Positions 6,647 to 9,529 of a stretch of DNA of 9,529 nucleotides are shown one piece after another; the stretch's first letter is position 1; each line of letters starts with the position of its first letter. Location: positions 1-9,529 of the forward strand of contig JADWMI010000077.1 in NCBI GenBank assembly GCA_015767395.1. Direction: 5' to 3'. Under the pieces are notes generated by a model. It worked only from the letters and a program-made list of their open reading frames with translations, was not told where the DNA came from and did no database searches. The stretch comes from Bacteroidota bacterium (GTDB taxonomy: Bacteria; Bacteroidota; Bacteroidia; Flavobacteriales; Flavobacteriaceae). The position numbers and the translations under genes were made by a program.

Positions 6647-7903
6647 TTATTTTCTTAAATCAAAAAAAACTTGCTTCTTTCGACTCTTATTTTTATTTAA
6701 TTTTGATATTATATTAATGTTTAAATCTACAAATATTTGCGGCACAACTCTAATTTTCATTCTAAAACATTCCTTTAGTTTCTCTATACTATCTTGATTA
6801 TTGTCATCTTTACCTATAGTCACTTTAACGACGTCACTCCCTAACGAATCTGAATAAACCTCAATGTAAAAATTAGCTATTTTAGGAAAATCATTTAAAA
6901 CATCAATTATTGCAGGGGGATATAAACTTGTTCCTTTATATTTTATCATCTGTTCCTTACGCCCAATTATTGAACTTAACCTCATAGAATTATTTCCACA
7001 GGAACATTTATCATCAATCAAATAAGCCATATCCCCTGTCCTGAACCTTACAAGTGGCATTCCTTCAATCCCTATAGTCGTGATAGTAACTTCCCCGACG
7101 GAACCGATTTTTAAATTATTTCCATAACTATCCAGAATTTCTACAATTAGCAAATCATCTTGTAAATGCCCACCTTTACCTGCGTTGCACTCAGTAAAAG
7201 CGGTAGCCATCTCGGTAGATGCATAAGTTGAGTGTAAATCTACATTCCAGACATCAATTATTCTTTTACCTATAGAATTAAGTTCTAAATCCTCATCACG
7301 TATAGAATCACCAATACATATTATTTTTTTTACTGATGTTGAATTAATATCAATACCATTATTCTCTGCGTATTCTACAATTTTAGCGACAAATGACGGA
7401 ACACCAATCAACACCGTGGGTTTAAATTTCTCTATATTCTCTAATTGAACTACTGGTGATCCTGGACCTATTCTTAATGATGTTGCCCCTAGTTTTTGAA
7501 TCCCTAAAAAATATGCAAGGCCTGCCATAAATCGCATTTCCATGGTTACCATTAACTGAACGATGTCACTTGAAGTTACTCCTGCAGTTCTAAATGAATT
7601 TGCTTCATTTATAGCCAATCGCTCCAAATCATTCTTTGTTAGCGGTACTGTTACAGGTATACCAAGAGTTCCAGATGTAGTAACTATATCTGATATTTTG
7701 TCTGACGATACACAGAAAAAATCGGAATTACTCCTTTGTAAGTCAAATTTTGTAGTTGTGGGCAACAAAGACAAATCATCTAATGTCTTTATATCTGCAA
7801 TATCAATGTTATTTTCTTTGAATAGATTTTGATAAAACTTAGAATTATCATTAACATACTTAAGTTGTTTTATCAAAATATTATTTGGTGCGGTAATACT
7901 CAT
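6647..7903 (-). CDS. Phenylacetate-CoA ligase-like adenylate-forming enzyme
   Basis: This 418-residue member of the ANL superfamily is close in length to PaaK-type ligases (about 430). Visible motifs in order are the ATP P-loop TTSGTLGIP (75-83), YASTEMA (227-233), RFRTGD (286-291, ATP ribose Asp), CSCG (300-303) as in PaaK-type proteins, and the hinge region GRKEQMIKYKG (314-324). A lysine-rich end KSRKKQVFFDLR supplies candidate A10 lysines. The reaction expected from the family is ATP-dependent activation of an aromatic carboxylic acid to acyl-AMP, then transfer to CoA (or a carrier protein). Near a flexirubin-type operon a 4-hydroxycinnamate-like starter is a reasonable guess, but the gene is convergent to that operon and separated from it by two genes. 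The ATG at 7903 has no in-frame upstream alternative before a stop. No clear TAnnTTTG promoter was found upstream. Confidence 0.82.
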   Translation of the reverse strand: MSITAPNNILIKQLKYVNDNSKFYQNLFKENNIDIADIKTLDDLSLLPTTTKFDLQRSNSDFFCVSSDKISDIVTTSGTLGIPVTVPLTKNDLERLAINEANSFRTAGVTSSDIVQLMVTMEMRFMAGLAYFLGIQKLGATSLRIGPGSPVVQLENIEKFKPTVLIGVPSFVAKIVEYAENNGIDINSTSVKKIICIGDSIRDEDLELNSIGKRIIDVWNVDLHSTYASTEMATAFTECNAGKGGHLQDDLLIVEILDSYGNNLKIGSVGEVTITTIGIEGMPLVRFRTGDMAYLIDDKCSCGNNSMRLSSIIGRKEQMIKYKGTSLYPPAIIDVLNDFPKIANFYIEVYSDSLGSDVVKVTIGKDDNNQDSIEKLKECFRMKIRVVPQIFVDLNINIISKLNKNKSRKKQVFFDLRK

Positions 7904-7910
7904 CTTTAAA

Positions 7911-8000
7911 TTATTCCGGATTAATCTCTTCTATAGCATTTATTATTCTGTTCTCTTCCCTCTTGTTCGAAATCTCTAATGTGTATGAAACAATTTTCAT
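7911..8000 (-). CDS. Possible 29-residue small protein upstream of the ligase
   Basis: An ATG frame of 29 codons on the - strand ends 7 nt before the ligase ATG. The sequence is charged and looks amphipathic in its second half (S-N-K-R-E-E-N-R-I-I-N-A-I-E-E-I-N-P-E). Four stop codons precede it closely in frame (TAA TGA … TAG TGA), so it is not a longer gene broken once. The tight spacing would suit translational coupling to the ligase. It could also be chance; I do not recognise it. A second, overlapping frame (8019-7921, 32 codons, start MTKKIV) is the alternative. Confidence 0.22.
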   Translation of the reverse strand: MKIVSYTLEISNKREENRIINAIEEINPE

Positions 8001-8018
8001 TCACTATTTTTTTTGTCA

Positions 8019-8090
8019 TTATTTTGTTAAAGAATCAATGCTTAACAGAAACTCTGTAATAACTAAATAGCGAGTCCTTCTACTTAAATC
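8019..8090 (-). pseudogene. Possible 3' gene remnant (23 codons, no start)
   Basis: An open - strand stretch without a start codon encodes RRTRYLVITEFLLSID and ends at TAA (8021-8019). This TAA overlaps an ATG as TAATG, a form typical of coupled genes in operons. It resembles the end of a real protein more than random AT-rich translation, but it is short and I cannot assign a family. If real, it marks a deleted gene that once preceded the ligase. Confidence 0.2.
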
Positions 8091-8213
8091 CTAGTTGCGA
8101 AAGTGTATATTTAAAAAAAAATATTTCTTTTAACATTCTATCTTTCCTAAATTTAAATAACTTTTTCCTATTCTCAATTGGAATAAAAATTATCAAATAA
8201 CAACTTCCAGTTT

Positions 8214-8786
8214 TCACTTCAGTTTATCTTTTGGAATAAACATATCTGCACTAATTACCTGAGTGTTCTTAGCATCCTTCCATTCATTCTCATATCTTTC
8301 CATAATATTCTCAATAAAACCTCTTTCATCAAGTTTCTTTTTAGTCGATTGTATTTTTGATTCAGGTGTTACAATTGGCTTTTTTTCCAAAACAATTGAT
8401 TTTACTCTTTCGAAGTCCTCGTTTTCTATAGTAATTGGCTCTAAACCTACTCGAGCTTTCCATCCACCCATTTCTATGTTAACAAGAACCAAATACGTTT
8501 CTCCCGCTTTAAAATCGCATTTAAGAAACTCTTTATCTTCTGATGACGCCCATAATAAATTTTCTCCCTCGGGACACTCATAACGAATATAGTTTTTCCC
8601 TTTAAAAATACCGATAAACTCCTGGTTGTGAAAGTACTCAAAAGAAGTAGAACGCCCCCAATTTGAAACTCTTACAAAATAAACAACTGCATTAGAATCA
8701 GCAGGTGGAGAAAATCCTTGAGAAAATACAGGTGTCCCTATTGAAAATAGGATTAAAAGGAATAAAAATGTTTTGCTTTTTTTCAT
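8214..8786 (-). CDS. Secreted DUF2846-like protein
   Basis: The product has 190 residues with an N-terminal signal peptide (MKKSK, hydrophobic core, cleavage near PVFSQ at about 23). Residues about 32-118 show the DUF2846 pattern: SNAVVYFVRVS, a middle strand with the ligand-like phrase IGIFKGKNYIRYECPEGENLLWA, then KAGETYLVLVNIEMGGW. This beta-sandwich domain is common in secreted or lipid-anchored bacterial proteins and has no established biochemical role. There is no lipobox Cys here, so it is probably periplasmic. The C-terminal 70 residues are charged and helical (KKKLDERGFIENIMERYENEW) and may be a family-specific extension. It is monocistronic, with an A-rich leader before the ATG and nothing suggesting a link to the pigment genes. 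Confidence 0.72.
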   Translation of the reverse strand: MKKSKTFLFLLILFSIGTPVFSQGFSPPADSNAVVYFVRVSNWGRSTSFEYFHNQEFIGIFKGKNYIRYECPEGENLLWASSEDKEFLKCDFKAGETYLVLVNIEMGGWKARVGLEPITIENEDFERVKSIVLEKKPIVTPESKIQSTKKKLDERGFIENIMERYENEWKDAKNTQVISADMFIPKDKLK

Positions 8787-8831
8787 AATTACTTTTGTTA
8801 TAAATAGATTTTAAAAATACACCATATAAAT

Positions 8832-8973
8832 GGTTCTGTTGCATCTGTCCTTCTTTACAATAATATATGCCAAACTAGGAGAAAATATCTGTTAATATTC
8901 ATACAATTACATTTTTAGTGTTTACCGTAAATGTCCAAAAACAGTCTTATATTATGACAGATGAGACAGAACC
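8832..8973. mobile_element. MITE-like element with 18-bp imperfect terminal inverted repeats
   Basis: GGTTCTGTTGCATCTGTC (8832-8849) and GACAGATGAGACAGAACC (8956-8973) are inverted copies that agree at 16 of 18 positions; the two differences are adjacent in the middle. The 142-bp unit contains no transposase frame. The outer GGTTCTGTTGCA resembles the start of IS6-family terminal repeats as I remember them, so it may be a non-autonomous derivative or internal deletion product. The immediate flanks (…ATATAAAT left, TACTAATT right) do not match, so no target duplication is visible. The element lies upstream of the DUF2846-like gene and may carry part of its promoter region. A large RNA stem is the other explanation. 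Confidence 0.5.
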
Positions 8974-9059
8974 TACTAATTTAAATTCGCAATTTTTATT
9001 AAAACGTATCAAATTTAAGGAATTAATATTCAATATATACTTGTTCTTTGGGTTTTATC

Positions 9060-9082
9060 AAAGCTGTTACACTAACAGTTTT
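9060..9082 (-). terminator. Hairpin directly after the relic's stop codon
   Basis: AAAGCTGTTA (9060-9069) pairs with TAACAGTTTT (9073-9082) over 10 bp with one G-U pair and a CAC loop. On the - strand it begins at the stop codon of the frame at 9081-9182. There is no good T-run on that strand; on the + strand only TTTT is present, inside the stem. It could be an old terminator or a mere hairpin. Confidence 0.35.
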
Positions 9083-9182
9083 ACTCAAATCTATATATAA
9101 CTTTTCCTGTTTCAACCTCAAAATAAGGCTTTTGTCCTAATGAATTAGGTCTTAAATTTTCAATTGGAATTGGATATGCAAA
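9081..9182 (-). pseudogene. 3' remnant of a protein-coding gene
   Basis: A 33-codon open stretch without a start codon, bounded upstream by an in-frame TAA (9185-9183), contains YPIPIENLRPNSLGQKPYF and ends in VETGKVIYRFE-stop. The composition looks like real protein. The YPIP…E…N…Q-x-P-Y pattern is loosely like the C-terminal end of RagB/SusD proteins, but this is a weak resemblance. A hairpin sits at its stop, as expected for a true gene end. It is probably the tail of a gene lost by deletion or frameshifts. Confidence 0.3.
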
Positions 9183-9331
9183 TTAAGATTTTATGCTTAA
9201 CTCTAACAGTAAGGTAAATTAGTATATCCAAGATGCGTTTCAATGCATTTTATACATCTTAAGTTTACAAACTATTACTTCTTAATTAGGTTTGTTGGAT
9301 AGAAAACATTTCAAAGCTACAAATGGTTTTA

Positions 9332-9529
9332 TTATTCTATGTTTTCTAACATTTTTTGAGCATCTTTTTGAAAATAAATATTCCATGGATAAGTATTTCC
9401 TGCATTTCTTGGTTTTTGGGAAATAACCCATTCCAAATCAGTTTTGAACCCCTCTTTGTTTCCAATTAAATCATAAAGGTATTTAGCTCTTCCCCATCGA
9501 TTTACTAAATAATTTGGACCAATTTCAAT
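9332..9529 (-). CDS. C-terminal end of an unrecognised protein (cut by right edge)
   Basis: On the - strand a frame is open from the window edge (9529) to TAA at 9334-9332, giving 65 residues. They include NRWGRAKYLYDLIG, LEWVISQKPRNAGNTYPWN and end QKMLENIE. The aromatic-rich, well-mixed composition is that of a genuine protein, and the frame has no early stop. The last part (YFQKDAQKMLENIE) looks like a terminal amphipathic helix. I do not recognise the family; the start, length and any signal peptide lie outside the window. No clear terminator follows the stop. Confidence 0.6.
   Translation of the reverse strand: MEIGPNYLVNRWGRAKYLYDLIGNKEGFKTDLEWVISQKPRNAGNTYPWNIYFQKDAQKMLENIE

Larger units (their letters stand above)
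7904..8213. other. Intergenic region between the ligase and DUF2846-like genes
   Basis: These 310 bases hold no gene of normal size. Nearest the ligase are the short protein-like frames described at 7911-8000 and 8019-8090. The rest (8091-8213) is AT-rich with an A9 run near 8114-8122 and a 5-bp inverted repeat TATTC/GAATA (8169-8173/8181-8185). No convincing - strand promoter (CAAAnnTA on the + strand) or T-tailed terminator was found. Confidence 0.6.
8787..9331. other. Gene-poor region with element and relics
   Basis: These 545 bases lie between two - strand genes. Contents: leader of the DUF2846-like gene (8787-8831), the MITE-like unit (8832-8973), a hairpin plus gene relic (9060-9182), and an inverted repeat AAGATG/CATCTT (9230-9235/9255-9260). 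A further 22-codon - strand stretch at 9206-9271 reads LRCIKCIETHLGYTNLPYC in part, in a different frame from the relic. The mix of short protein-like frames suggests a decayed gene, but none is continuous. Confidence 0.5.

Noticed and set aside
6603..6797. + strand open frame of 64 codons
   Set aside because: It overlaps the end of the ligase gene and the start of the secreted-protein gene antisense; the F/I/L-rich translation is typical of reversed AT-rich coding sequence.
7563..7832. + strand open frame of 89 codons
   Set aside because: It is antisense within the ligase N-terminal region, which carries clear ANL motifs on the - strand.
8263..8583. + strand open frame of 106 codons
   Set aside because: It is antisense within the DUF2846-like gene; the serine- and phenylalanine-rich translation is a shadow of the real frame.
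8858..8877. Possible - strand promoter boxes for the DUF2846-like gene (TATTATTG, TAGTTTG)
   Set aside because: Each deviates from TAnnTTTG and no -33 element lies at proper spacing.
8918..9100. + strand open frame of 60 codons starting MFTVNVQ
   Set aside because: It runs across the right inverted repeat of the MITE-like unit and an unrelated flank, with no ribosome site or recognisable domain.

Overview
The window is very AT-rich and reads as chromosomal DNA of a member of the Bacteroidota, most likely a Flavobacteriaceae. Three things point there: ribosome binding sites are A-rich rather than Shine-Dalgarno-like, secreted proteins have signal peptides ending in A/S-Q, and one promoter matches the Bacteroidota TAnnTTTG -7 box. 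The gene content (AT-rich aryl-polyene tailoring genes) agrees.

Left part (1-5073, + strand): the 3' end of a tightly packed operon. It holds the C-terminal acyltransferase and methyltransferase parts of a larger protein cut by the window edge, a CrtI/phytoene-desaturase-like FAD oxidoreductase, a methyltransferase with an O-methyltransferase-type fold, and a flavin-dependent halogenase-like protein carrying the WxWxIP motif. Junctions are +1 nt, +5 nt and a 16-nt overlap, so the genes are almost certainly co-transcribed. As recalled from family knowledge, this set and order is typical of the flexirubin/dialkylresorcinol aryl-polyene pigment clusters of flavobacteria, where the first gene encodes a trifunctional MMPL transporter / lysophospholipid acyltransferase / methyltransferase. 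The core ketosynthases, carrier proteins, ammonia-lyase and DarA/DarB would lie to the left, outside the window. In this reading the genes here export, acylate, methylate, oxidise and possibly halogenate the pigment.

Middle (5074-5989): an intergenic region with a CRP/FNR-like palindrome and a Bacteroidota-type promoter drives a small outer-membrane beta-barrel gene (5276-5800), which ends in a strong intrinsic terminator shared by convergent transcription.

Right part (5990-8090, - strand): a phenylacetate-CoA-ligase-like adenylating enzyme followed 18 nt later by a secreted protein of unknown function, probably one transcription unit. The ligase could supply the activated aromatic starter for the pigment, but that is inference. 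Just upstream of the ligase are short protein-like reading frames (7911-8090) that may be a small gene and a gene remnant.

Far right (8214-9529): a secreted DUF2846-like protein on the - strand, then 545 bases without an intact gene. These hold a 142-bp MITE-like element with 18-bp imperfect terminal inverted repeats (8832-8973) and an apparent 3' gene relic with a hairpin after its stop (9060-9182). The C-terminal end of an unrecognised - strand gene leaves the window at 9529.

No tRNA, rRNA, CRISPR array or complete insertion sequence was seen.
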